Positions 31,084 through 42,438 of a stretch of 64,000 nt of DNA are shown here, one piece after another. The stretch is from positions 3,905,219-3,969,218 of the forward strand of contig OZ026549.1 in NCBI GenBank assembly GCA_964020155.1, given 5' to 3'. Source of the DNA: Chondrilla cf. caribensis (taxonomy: Eukaryota > Porifera > Demospongiae > Chondrillida > Chondrillidae). The notes below the pieces were generated by a model. That model did not search any database, was not told the origin of the DNA, and saw only the letters and a program-made list of their open reading frames with translations. Numbering within the stretch: the stretch's first letter is position 1; every line of letters starts with the position of its first letter. The position numbers and the translations under genes were made by a program.

Positions 31084-32465
31084 ATGGGAATCAAGTTCTT
31101 CAGATGGTACATCACCATAGCCAGGGACGCCTGGGCAACAAAGGCTACGATCGCTTCCTACAGAGCGGTAAGCTACCCCACAAGAAGACTCTTCTCGGTC
31201 CTGAGGGCGGCATGGCTAAAGAAGAAGCAAAGGAACCGATTGAGGCAACTTAATTCCACTAGACAAGCCACGAGGAGACAGCCGGTACCTTTTAGGAGAT
31301 CGAACCGAGAATCTCCAGCCAATTCTCCTCCCTCAACATCAGTTAGCGCAAATAGCGCTCCTTTGCCGAGTGTAACCCCAGAAAGGAAGACAGATTTGAC
31401 AGAAGAATACACACGTGAGTCTCTCTATTTTGCTTATGTGTATACAGTGTGAAATCTTATTATTTTATAGCCAGGCATATCTAATATTTAATGTACTATT
31501 ACAGAATGAATAATTCTATATTATAGGCTGTGGTCATGTGCAATGATCAATGGGGGAGGGGTCAATTTACGTCCAGCTACTGTACTTGTATGTGCCAGTC
31601 TGGTATCCAATAGTTTGTGCATAATTCAATACATGTGATTATAGTAAACCTCATGCAGTATATAATGGCAAGTGAATACAATTGTATATGTTATATGCTA
31701 TGGGGTAATGATCAAGGAGGATCCAATCCACCTATAGCTAGTTCACTTGTTAATAGCATTTGGTCTTAACACTTATGAAATGCCAACCTTGTATAATATA
31801 ATGTACATGCATGGAGTTGTTTACAGTGTTGATTATTGTTCACGAGTTTCTTCTTCTCTTTTACACTTGTAGTTCTCGACCTTTGCTTCACTATACTGAG
31901 GAGGCATCCATCAAACAAGAAATGTAACCCGTTGATCTTTGGCATCATTGACAAGATAATTGCTGAAATACTGTTAGACAGTGAGATTGAGAAAGATGTT
32001 GCTACACACAGCACTACTGATGATAGGATTCCCCTCACAAGTCTTGATGTAAACAACTTCAAGCTCCCATCTCCAGGCCATGCATCACAACCAGATGTGG
32101 CATCAGTCAAATTGAAAGATGATGATTTTACATCAGAGTCTGATGATGACCGTAACGAGAAATGTGACGACAACAGTACTCATGGTAGTGATGATGATGG
32201 TGATGAAGTGAATGATAGAGCGGGTGACAAAGAATGTAATGTGATTACTGCAAGCAGTCAGAGGAATTGGCGTAATGTATGTTTAGATCATGATTGCCCT
32301 CCATTTTTGTACACCCCCTCAAAGAGCAAAACTGAATTTGAGGAAATTGGCTATGATCCAGCCCATGTTGAGGCACCAAGGAAAGAGTCCAAGGAGCATC
32401 AAGAGCAGTTTGGAAAATTTCTGGATCTATTGGAGTGGGCAAATGAATATCCACCTATCAGCTAG
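31084..32465 (+). CDS. Unknown two-exon family, copy C (type II), 307 aa, seven residues short
   Basis: Exons 31084-31414 and 31873-32465 total 924 nt. The product is type II like copy B, with NWRNVCLDHDCPPFLYTPS and the LLEWANEYPPIS segment. A TTG-to-TAG change makes the codon at 32463-32465 a stop, removing the last seven residues that copies E and F keep (LDKFEYL). Copy C with its downstream DNA (to about 33.24 kb) is the inverted counterpart of copy F (54.29-56.46 kb), sharing long flanking sequence. Confidence 0.6.
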
Positions 32466-32879
32466 GATAAATTTGAGTACCTGTAGCATTGGAACAATCA
32501 ATTACAATATACTGGACTTATTATTGCATGAACGTGACATAGTACTTTTAATTCTATTAATGTTATTGTGTATTTTAATAATTATTATTTTTATAATAAT
32601 TAATTTAAGTACCAATTTTTTATTTTTATGCAATAGTTGCATCATATAACACTGTTTTATTTTTGTACATAAACTGTACTTTACTTTCTCCTGTCTATAC
32701 TGAATTAATAACTCGTAGTACATTTATTTGATTTATAACACTAGATTATTTCATATATAGCTGTATGTATGCTTATAATACAAATATGTGCATGGTCCAT
32801 ATACGTACAATGTCAGCATTCTTTGATTCTAACTTGGACCTGCAGTCCATATGCATTGCTACCAGGCAAACATGTAACT

Positions 32880-33240
32880 GTTACATAATATGTATCATCA
32901 ATCCAGTCCTTTCCAGCTGGGTCAGCAGGGGCCTGACGGCCTTAACCTGCAACACCTGAAGGACCTTATCTCAGTCAGGACTGGATTCAGAGCAAGTCCA
33001 CATATAATATACGTACATGTACGTAATAAAAGTACATAGTACGTATAAGTAAACAAGATGTTAATGCATAGGTTGTACGTACGTATGTGTACACAAGACC
33101 ATTCTGTATTCTCCAAATATGTACATACATAGCCAGGGTGTACATGTTTTGACAGGAAAGCCAAAGTGGGTGAGGAGTGCATGAAGTATCTAGGTTGTGG
33201 GAAACTGAACTGTGTCAACATTATTCAGAAGAGGTGTAAT
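32880..33240. repeat. Inverted segmental-duplication arm (pairs with 54290-54720)
   Basis: The stretch around gaccttatctcagtcagg and the following TACGTA-rich tract is the reverse complement of 54290-54720. Together with copies C and F it defines inverted duplicated blocks of more than 2 kb, about 31.0-33.24 kb and 54.29-56.5 kb. Confidence 0.7.
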
Positions 33241-33558
33241 AACTTAGGGGGGCCCGGGGGGCAAATGTTTGTCCGAATATCGATTATTTTTGAGCGCTAT
33301 AAAACAAAGTTTATTGGGAGTCGGTAGGTTTTAATTATAGTTTTCGAGAAATAGTCAATTTTATGTGTCCGAATATAGGTGGTGTCCGATAATTGATTCT
33401 TTACTCTTTAATATGTGAAATTACCACCCTGGTGAGCTAGTCTAGTATATTGTTAATAATGGTATTCCCCCCTATTATTCCCATTATCGGAGCAACCTGC
33501 ATTATTATCGTAAACAAATTATACAGTAATATTAGGCCTACATTGCAATTGGTCGACG

Positions 33559-33657
33559 ATGGCGTTCGAAATACACGTCTTCGATTGGGTGACGTCTTCT
33601 TTCAAACGTTACCTTGGTGCAGTACTCTACTTGTGTACACAAAGTGAAAGAGAGTGA
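33559..33657 (+). CDS. Conserved 32-aa upstream ORF, copy D leader
   Basis: Same length and spacing. One synonymous change (CTG to CTC) relative to copy B. Confidence 0.4.
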   Translation: MAFEIHVFDWVTSSFKRYLGAVLYLCTQSERE

Positions 33658-33751
33658 CTTTGATCACAACTGTTTCTGCTTGAATTTCGTCTCTATTCTC
33701 TATCCACGTTACTCCTTTTCGTATTTCAAAAGTTGGAAGTAGCGAAAGAAC

Positions 33752-35050
33752 ATGGGAATCAAGTTCTTCAGATGGTACATCACCATAGCAAGGGACGCCT
33801 GGGCAACAAAGGCTACGATCGCTTCCTACAGAGCGGTAAGCTACCCCACAAGAAGACTCTTCTCGGTCCTGAGGGCGGCATGGCTGAAGAAGAAGCAAAG
33901 GAACCGATTGAGGCAACTTAATTCCACTAGACAAGCCACGAGGAGACAGCCGGTACCTATTAGGAGATCGAACCGAGAATCTCCAGCCAATTCTCCTCCC
34001 TCAACATCAGTTAGCGCAAATAGCGCTCCTTCGCCGAGTGTAACCCCAGAAAGGAAGACAGATTTGACTGAAGAATACACATGTAAGCATTTTCAATCTC
34101 TCTTTCGCTTATTTGTGGACGTATCTGCAAGATGCAATCGCATTATTATAGTATTAATTTTTATAGCCAGTGACCGAGTCGGATTTACTTCCAATACTTT
34201 GTGTGTAATATAATATAGAGAGAGTTCATGGTATATCATGCTATGGCCATGGGTAATGATCAACAGGGGTTGAATCTACTTCCAGCTAGTGTATGTGTTG
34301 TTGTTTGCATGCAGTGTCATTAATAATGATTTTACATGTTTCTTCTTTTATTTTACACCGGTAGTTCTCAACCTTTGCCTTGCTATACTGAGGAAGTATC
34401 CATCAAACACAAAATGCAACCCACTGCTCTCCGACATCATTGACAACCTGATTGCTGAAGTGGACAGTGAGATTGAGAAAGGTGTTGCTACACACAGCAC
34501 TACTGATGACGGGATTCCCCTCACAAGTCTTGATGCAGACAACTTCAAGCTCCCATCTCCAGGCCATGCATCACAACCAGATGTGGCATCAGTCCAATTG
34601 AATGATGATGATTTTACATCAGAGTCTGATGATGACAGTGAAGAAGACAGTGACAACAGCAGTACGTATGATAGTGATGGTGACAATAGTGAATATGGCT
34701 ATACAGCAGATGATGAGCTGTCCAACAACGATAATGATGACAGTGTATCAAGTGATGAAAACAGTTGTGATGGTGATGGCTGGAATGGTGGAAATGATTG
34801 CAGTGATGATAGTGATTGCGGGAGTACTATAGCTAGTAGTACTGATGAAATTAATGATGATGATGATGATGACAATGTATCTGATTATAGCCCCAATGGT
34901 GATGGCCATCAATTGCAAACTGACGATACCTGTGATGGCGATGAAATGAATAACAGCAAAGAACCCGAAGATAATAGTGATGACAGCAGGCCTGGAGTTA
35001 TGATAGTGAAGATGATGATGCATCAGATGATGGGACCACCATCGCAATAG
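33752..35050 (+). CDS. Unknown two-exon family, copy D (type I, long acidic tail), 338 aa
   Basis: Exons 33752-34082 and 34365-35050 total 1017 nt. Exon 2 is the type I form: LNLCLAILRKYPSNTKCN, the shared LPSPGHASQPDVASVQLND middle, then about 120 residues dominated by Asp, Ser, Asn and Gly (GAT/AGT/GAA-rich simple sequence with six consecutive Asp codons) and a distinctive end EDNSDDSRPGVMIVK through MMGPPSQ. The long low-complexity acidic tail resembles those of nucleolar or histone-binding proteins in composition only. This is the longest copy and shows no disruption. Confidence 0.65.
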
Positions 35051-35229
35051 ACTCGTGCATAATTACTACATGTTGTATAGTGCTTTAACACTAATATCTG
35101 TTATTGTTTAATTATTAATATAGATAATTTAATTATATTTGATTTTTGTATGATAAGTTATTATTGTAGTAATAATATATTTTTTGTAAACTGTATATTT
35201 ACTTTCTTATTATTATATTAATGACTGGC

Positions 35230-35581
35230 GCATTCTACATTTCACCACAGGGGACAGGCCCCAGTGTGAAACCTTATAAAGGAGTACCTACGTAAACCAC
35301 CCTAGGTCTAACTACCTCATATTATACTATACCTTTAGGCTGAGTGGCTGGTGCCTATATTCACTGACGTTAGGGGATTATTCAACGCATCTATGGGAGA
35401 ATGTCCCCTTACTTGGCGTAAGGGTTGCAGGCTGCCCCAGGCATCAATTTATTGTAAAATAAGGCTTGTATACAGCTGAAAGGTTGCGACCCCTGACCTC
35501 AGTCCTAGTGGTAGGCTAAAGTTATGACACCTGGGGTAACAGCCCCAACCCTCATCACGTCATCTCAAGGATGGCGGAGAG

Positions 35582-35612
<31 letters not shown>
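35230..35612 (+). mobile_element. SINE-like sequence ending in poly-A
   Basis: About 350 bp of non-repetitive, relatively GC-rich sequence (gctgagtggctggtgcc, ggttgcgacccctg, caaggatggcggagag) is followed by an uninterrupted run of about 30 A at 35583-35612. Composition contrasts sharply with the AT-rich flanks. No clear target-site duplication seen and no second copy in the window. Confidence 0.3.
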
Positions 35613-35614
<2 letters not shown>

Positions 35615-36539
35615 CGAAGAGCTGACACGACTGAGTACTCTTCTTTGACAACTGCCAATTGCGCGCCCAAGTAACCAATCTGCGCGTGCTCACAGTAGTG
35701 TGTACAGACGCGGCCATTACGAATGCTGGTCATTAACTACGATCAATTACATTAATCTACATTTAATATGTCTTAAATTAGTATACCACTACATCTTATA
35801 AATTCCATTTGTATACATTGCATATTATAATATGTAATGTGAATGGGGAAATTATACTATTGGTTTACGTATAAATTAAATATAATACAATTAACTATTA
35901 ACCTGTTGCATGTGCATGTGTGAGATTGATGCATTGATCAAGGATACGTGTGCTGATGTAAGGGGCATGTAGCTATAGAATCATGCATCTTGGTCAAAAT
36001 TATGGAACGATTTGATCTGTAACCCTATATATAGCAACATTGCAAGTTGGAGATGCAAGCTCAATATCTTCAATGTATACAAAGAATAGGGAAAACAGCA
36101 AGTAATTCGAGTTAAAAACTTGCAATTGTGGTACTGCTGCCCTCCATGCTCACATAACTTGGGCGTCTAGTAATTAGAGAGAATGTATATCAACACCAAT
36201 TAATACCACCACCACATTACAGTGAATGGTACATGGTAAATCACATCATAATTATTATTCGCAAATTATATTTCTATTATTACATAATATTAATATGCAT
36301 AATATTATATTATTATACTGATTATTGATTAACACACAGTATTATACCATCCTGTGCATCATGTTAACAAAGATAATTACTTCAATGATCAAATCAAATT
36401 CAGATAATTATGCAATAATTACATTTATCAGTAACAAAATTAATAATATGCAATAATATCATGCAGATAGCACACAGCATGCAGACGTGGTCGTACTCAA
36501 TACAAACATTGCTGACAAGACACCTTCATTAAAATTCAC
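35613..36539. other. Intergenic DNA between copy D and the PNKD-like gene
   Basis: AT-rich. The segment about 35900-36170 resembles the DNA downstream of copy A (26690-26960: gattgatgcatcgatcaagg-type sequence), so the duplicated unit extends past copy D to here. No gene seen. Confidence 0.5.
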
Positions 36540-37146
36540 TTAAAACCAAATTGGCTGGTTTGAGAATTGGTTTTTTCTCCTCCTCAGCTCCAAGAGAACC
36601 TCACTGTCACTGGCACTTGAGGACAGACTGACTGATATTCTGATGCTGGGCATGTTGACTCTTAGGAAGGGATTATACTCCAATTCTTCACCCAATACAG
36701 AAGGAACCTTATTTGAGGACAATATATGTACAGTATTACTATTCAACATAATATACATACCATGATTACCACATGTTATACAGTAAAAACTGGTTAATCC
36801 ACCACAATTCGTTTTTAAAGATTATGGTGGATTAACGGGTTTGGCAGATTATCTGGTCCAGGATATACATTGGCACTTGTACATTATATTGGTACTGGGA
36901 AATTGTGGCAAACTAAAAGGTTTAGCGGATAAAGTGGTGCCAGATTAACGAGAATTCACTGTAATAATAATATACTGAACACCAAACACTGCCAGTACAG
37001 GTTGTCCTTATTCACCTACACTGTACAGTGAGGACATTGTTGAAATGCTATTTGTAATATATAGCTGCCATATGTTCACACAGCAGTAACAAATTCACAG
37101 ACTGTAGGTTGCTGAGGACGTGTTGGGGGATTTACTATTATACTGC

Positions 37147-37209
<63 letters not shown>

Positions 37210-40002
37210 TGCATAAAGAGTAGTTGTCTCATCTTTTTGAAAAGAAACTTTATAAAGCTTTAAAATTGGAAAGATATTACGAATTTCTATGTAGTCATCA
37301 CTAGCGTTGTTAGATACAATTGAGAAAAATGTTAGGGTATGTTTAATGTTCACGACACTGAACAAGGCACACAGCTGCACACTCATTGGAAGTTGTTTAC
37401 ACAATATTTGCAGTCAGTGTGCAGTGTAGTAAATATTGTCTGCACACAAGCACCCTTTGATGTAGGGCTCCATCAGAAGATACATTTACTTGTCCTCTGA
37501 CTGTAGTACACCACATCCAGATTCCTAGCCTACATACGGATGTACGTACACATGCACCCGTCCATATCACCGCACATATACAGTGGAACCTCTCTATTAC
37601 AAACCTCCGAATAACAGAAACCTCTACAATAAGGACACCATTCTGTGTCCCAGTGTAGTACTGTACTGTACTAAGTGACCTCTGAATTGAGGAAACCTCT
37701 GTAATAAGAACTAAAATCAAGGTCCCAAAGTGTTCATAATAGAGAGGTTCCACTGTACAAATGTCAGGAATACAGTCCACTCACTGCTGGTTCTTGTTGA
37801 CTGGCAAGTAGTGACACCGACTTTAGCTTCTCCTGTGCTCTCAGGTTGTTGGGCTCTGCCACCCTGGTGATAAACTGCATGTTGGCTAAGGCATAGTCGT
37901 GTCCAGGGAACAACAGTGAATCAGGATGCAGGTTAGCCACAACATCAAGGGAGTCCAGCATCACACAAGGTTTGGTTTCAAATATTTGACCTGAGTGAAA
38001 ATACAGATATACGTACAAAGACATATAGAGATGTACATATGTAGTAGTTGTACCCCGCTATCGGTGTGTACTGTGCAGATGTACCAAGTGCTAGGAATAG
38101 ATTGGTCAAGGCTGACGCCCGCACATTGGGGTACATATATGTACTAACAGACATATACAGATGTTAATATATACGTACGTATGCGCATATACAGATATGT
38201 GAAACTGCTACGTACGTACACATGTGGTTCCCAAATGGCACCTTTCAGTGAAAACTGCTAGCCATGCAGACAGGTCTGGAGCTCATATGTGCCAACTATG
38301 TAGCTGCTATCATGCAGTAAAGACAGCTAAGCTACACAGCCAGTACCTCGTGATATAGCACCTAGCTGTACAATGGAACAACTGCTACCTATGCATGTAT
38401 ACGTACGTATGTACAGTTAGAAATCAATACATAACACTTAGTTATACATACATACAGTGGCTCACCACAACCTCCTACAAAGACATGATCTCCTGTGAAC
38501 ACACAAGGTGGTCGTTTGTCATTGCCCAGTAGCTTGTATATCATATGACCTACATTGTGAGTGTCGTAGATAAATCGTAATAACATATTCTATGTCATTT
38601 ATTACATGTGTATTCATAATGGATTAGAGGGTTTGCCAACTGTGTTGGACTCACTAAACTTTGTACAACCACACTTTGGACTAAGGGGAGCACTTAGAAA
38701 CACTATTTTCTCGAAAGTACTAGTTTTTCCCTAGATGGTTCAGATCCGAGGTTGTCTTGTCACTATCCTTGGGGTTGCAATGCTTAGGAAAATGACTACC
38801 TATGAGCTGGGCTTTACAAATGCTCCCATTAGCTGGAAAAGCTTTCCTGTACCAATATGTACATTTATATGCATGTGTGAATGCTTATTAGTGCCTGTGT
38901 ACCATGTGTGTATGTATTTATACGTACACAGGAATGAGTGTGTGTATTTCTGTGTATGGAAACATACATACATATATTATAGGTGACAATTAATGGCAAA
39001 AAATGACACAACATGAGAATTAACAACCAAGAATTGAATTTTGAGTACATTTAATTTGGACTTGAGGTTTCTCGTTGACCAAATTTGGACTGAATGATCT
39101 CACCATCACTAGGACTCTGATTGGTTATCATTAGACACATATCAAGTTTCGTTGTCACATGTAGTTTTGCAATCTTTGCCGGAAGAATCCCAAGAGGACG
39201 AAATGTGTTGCAATTATTTTGAGTGTGACAAATGACGTGCGTAATTGTCTAAAATATAGACATCAATCTATTGAGGCTCAGCATGTCAACTAACTTCTAT
39301 CATAACCAAGAATTGATACTACATATGAAGGTGAACAACTACATATACTCACCTTCAGTGTGTCCAGGTGTGAATACAGCTTCTACTACAAGCGAACCAA
39401 ACTTCATGCGATCCCCATGAAGAATCGGACTGAGAAAGATGTGATAACAATGATACACACCACAGCGAAGCTGAAGTGGAGTGTGCAGTGGTACTCACTG
39501 GCTGAGTTTATACGCTGAATCAATACGTGTGCAATACACTTCTACATCTGGAAATTTTGACTTTAAAGTGCCATTTCCTCCAGCATGGTCCCTGTACAAA
39601 TACGTACATACAATCTTGTACATTAAAGTGGAACACATTCATATGGATTACTTGCATACACGTATACAGCAAATTCTTCCTGATCAATTGCAATTAATGC
39701 AAAATGGATAATGAATATGTGTTCTTTTAGGTTTGGTACATTAATAGAATTCCCACTCTCATGTGAGCGTATTAAAAGAAGGTTGCACACAGGGATAGAA
39801 GCAGACAAATGGATTTGGTAGACAACAACATGCAACTAGGTGTACATTCGACCACTAACCAATGTTTATGTGTACATAAAATTCCTTGGACGGTTATATC
39901 TGTTTTATTCAACACATTCTACAGACGAAAGATTGGAGACAATGACATACTCTTGTACACACACATACACACACATACGCACACACACATACATACACAC
40001 GC

Positions 40003-40069
<67 letters not shown>

Positions 40070-40452
40070 ATAACTTCATTTGGTCCTGCTGGGTCAACAA
40101 CAAATGCAATATTGGATACATTGTCCACAACTAGATAGGCCAAGTTATCGTATAGGAAGGGTATAACATAGATTGTGACACCATCCAAATTGACCACTTT
40201 GCTTTTGCGAGATGGCACTTTACCACGACCAACTTTAACTTTGTACTTTGTTAGTTGTCTCTTGTGATAGAGCAGTCCCACTCTTGTTAGGTATATGTTA
40301 TATCTGATAGGAACACACAAACATTAGAGACTTGGTTCACAACAAATTGTGTGTGTATGCCTTTGTATGTGAATGCTTTTGTTCAACAAAGCACAAATAA
40401 TGTGTGTTATCTCTTGCTTTGTGTGTGTGTGTATGTGTGTGTGTGTGTGTGT

Positions 40453-40550
<98 letters not shown>

Positions 40551-41025
40551 TAACTATGTAATGTGTGTATACATACAATGTGCATAATACATATGTACAC
40601 ATTATAACACCAAGAATTAATAATATTCCACACAAGCACTTTGCTATCTGGTGGAGTATCTATGATGTGTTCACTGGGTATTGCCCTAATTCGGTATACA
40701 GGTGTATAGTCTCGCATAGACAGACCCATGAACTCGAAATGGCTATTTCAGTGGATTTCAGCGACCATGACTGAGTTCAATTGCGTGTAGGTGTAGTATA
40801 GAGTATCTATGAGGCCAACGAATATGTCACAATCAGACAATAGAGAACTTATACGGGTTGAACTGTGTCGGTTGGACAAAACCAGAAACGGATTATGAAT
40901 ACAGAGTATTAAGACCGGTATACTCACATTGAGTAAAATATGATCCTAGTTTTCAACTTCCTCGGCATCAGGTACACAATCACAATCAACACCAGCATTA
41001 TAATGATCGTCAACATTGCGTCCAT
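36540..41025 (-). CDS. PNKD: PNKD-like metallo-beta-lactamase-fold hydrolase, complete, 8 exons, 339 aa
   Basis: Glyoxalase-II-type (HAGH/PNKD) di-metal hydrolase. Exons on the minus strand: 41025-40928, 40303-40069, 39918-39860, 39591-39499, 39429-39353, 38549-38466, 37990-37785, 36707-36540. They total 1020 nt with all phases consistent. Residues 4-20 form a hydrophobic helix right at the N-terminus, so a signal-anchor is likely. Metal ligands are present: the THKHWDH motif (His128, His130, Asp132, His133) split by an intron within the Trp codon, His185 in TPGHT, Asp208 in FTGDH and His246 in PGHDYA. The C-terminal [16 protein letters not shown] matches the PNKD/HAGH tail. Family members hydrolyse glutathione thioesters; activity of PNKD itself is weakly established, so substrate is left open. 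PNKD is preferred over HAGH because of the N-terminal anchor and the pre-domain YHKRQL segment. It shares a very short divergent promoter with the SMARCD gene. Confidence 0.9.
36781..36961 (+). mobile_element. MITE family 1, copy 5
   Basis: cagtaaaaactggttaatcc to attaacgagaattcactg, flanked by TA on both sides. Lies just 5' (plus-strand right) of the last PNKD-like exon, inside that gene's last intron. Confidence 0.7.
37149..37209. repeat. (AAT)n microsatellite
   Basis: About 20 AAT units in the last intron of the PNKD-like gene. Confidence 0.95.
37581..37755. mobile_element. MITE family 2, copy 1 (PNKD-like last intron)
   Basis: Terminal inverted repeats CAGTGGAACCTCTCTATTA and the complement, 175 bp, flanked by TA. 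The termini resemble pogo/Tigger-type (Tc1-mariner) ends. Confidence 0.75.
39958..40068. repeat. (AC)n microsatellite abutting PNKD-like exon 2
   Basis: On the coding strand this is (GT)n beginning directly after the last exon codon, so the first GT of the repeat is the splice donor. Confidence 0.95.
40419..40548. repeat. (GT)n microsatellite in PNKD-like intron 1
   Basis: About 60 GT units with one tatg and one tctg interruption. Confidence 0.95.
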
Positions 41026-41084
41026 GTTTACTAGTGCAGGCTAGGTTAATTGTATTCATTGCCTGCCAGTAGAACCCGCACAAA
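41026..41084. promoter_or_regulatory. Bidirectional promoter between PNKD-like and SMARCD genes
   Basis: Only 59 bp separate the two divergent start codons (41025 minus, 41085 plus). Both 5' UTRs and the core promoters must overlap within this space or extend into the opposite gene. No TATA box is visible. The interval contains no microsatellite, unlike almost every other non-coding stretch of this length nearby. Confidence 0.75.
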
Positions 41085-42128
41085 ATGGCGACCAGACCTC
41101 ACTACCAAGCTCCGGGTTATATGCCTCAGTCAATGTCCAGCGGAGGAACTTACCCAACTTCAATAGCACAAAGGATAATGAAATTGGTGATTTTAAGATT
41201 CTTTGTTGTGTCTCGAATGACCTCGGAAGTCGAATATTTTACACGATTCTTGTTCTCTTCTTATTTAGGGTTATCCAGGTAGAGGATCGCAGGGAAGTGG
41301 TGGTCCTCGCTTCTCCGGAGGTGTACATAGGGCTACTGAATTGGCCAAGAAGAGAATAGCCGATGCCAAGACTAGAATGAAACAGAAATCCAGACGCTTG
41401 GGAGACAGAGTTTTGTCACAAAGGGTAAGTATGGGTAGGGTAAAGCCGGGTAACTTGGAATGGGTGTCTTTAGACACGGTCAGTTTTTGGCTATGGACCA
41501 GTGTCTCTTGATAATTGAATCACCTGTCCATCAAATTACACCAACATGAACGTGTATCGATAGGTCTCTGCTACAGCATTCAAAGTCATAAATTTCAAGT
41601 TAGCCCAGTGTTCCAAGCTACTCGGTTTACCCTATATGAAACCAAGCATACATGGTTATTTAGTGTATTTTGGAAATCTGTTTATTGGAATCCTAATTGT
41701 CAATATCTCCATATGCAGGAGATTGACCCATTGTAGACACTTAATCTTAGTTCAATCTTAGTTTTAAACACTGAAAACATCTTTTTGGAGCCGAAAAATG
41801 TTAATTATGAATATCTGTTCATAACCACTTATATAAGTTACCCCACTACTCCTGATACTGCCGTTCATCCTCTGATACATACCACAAATGTACTAGTGGG
41901 AGGAGTGTGAACTCTCAAGGCCGTCACAAGCATAGTCACATATGTACGTACACACAATGCAATGTCTCAGTTTGCTGTTTGCCTTGTTCCTTTGTGTACA
42001 TACCTAGATCAGAGATCTCGTCCCGGAATCAAGAGCATACATGGACCTCCTGACCTTTGAGCAGAGACTGGATTCTACTATCATGAGGAAGAGACTGGAA
42101 ATCAGCGAGACTCTCAAGAGACCAATCA

Positions 42129-42167
<39 letters not shown>

Positions 42168-42393
42168 GGTTTATTTTGTGTGTTGTCAGTTTCATTCCCT
42201 CTGTGTAGTGTGTGCACAAATGTCCCTGAAGTTGTTTCTAACTGTTCATTGTCTGGTTTTCAACAGCAAAAGAGAAAGTTAAGGCTATTCATTTCGCACT
42301 CCTTCCATAACCTGCCAAGTAAAGAAGGAGGTGAAGCAGAGCAAACCCTTCTACCTGAATGGGAGCTGAAAATAGAGGGTAGACTTCTCGATG

Positions 42394-42438
<45 letters not shown>

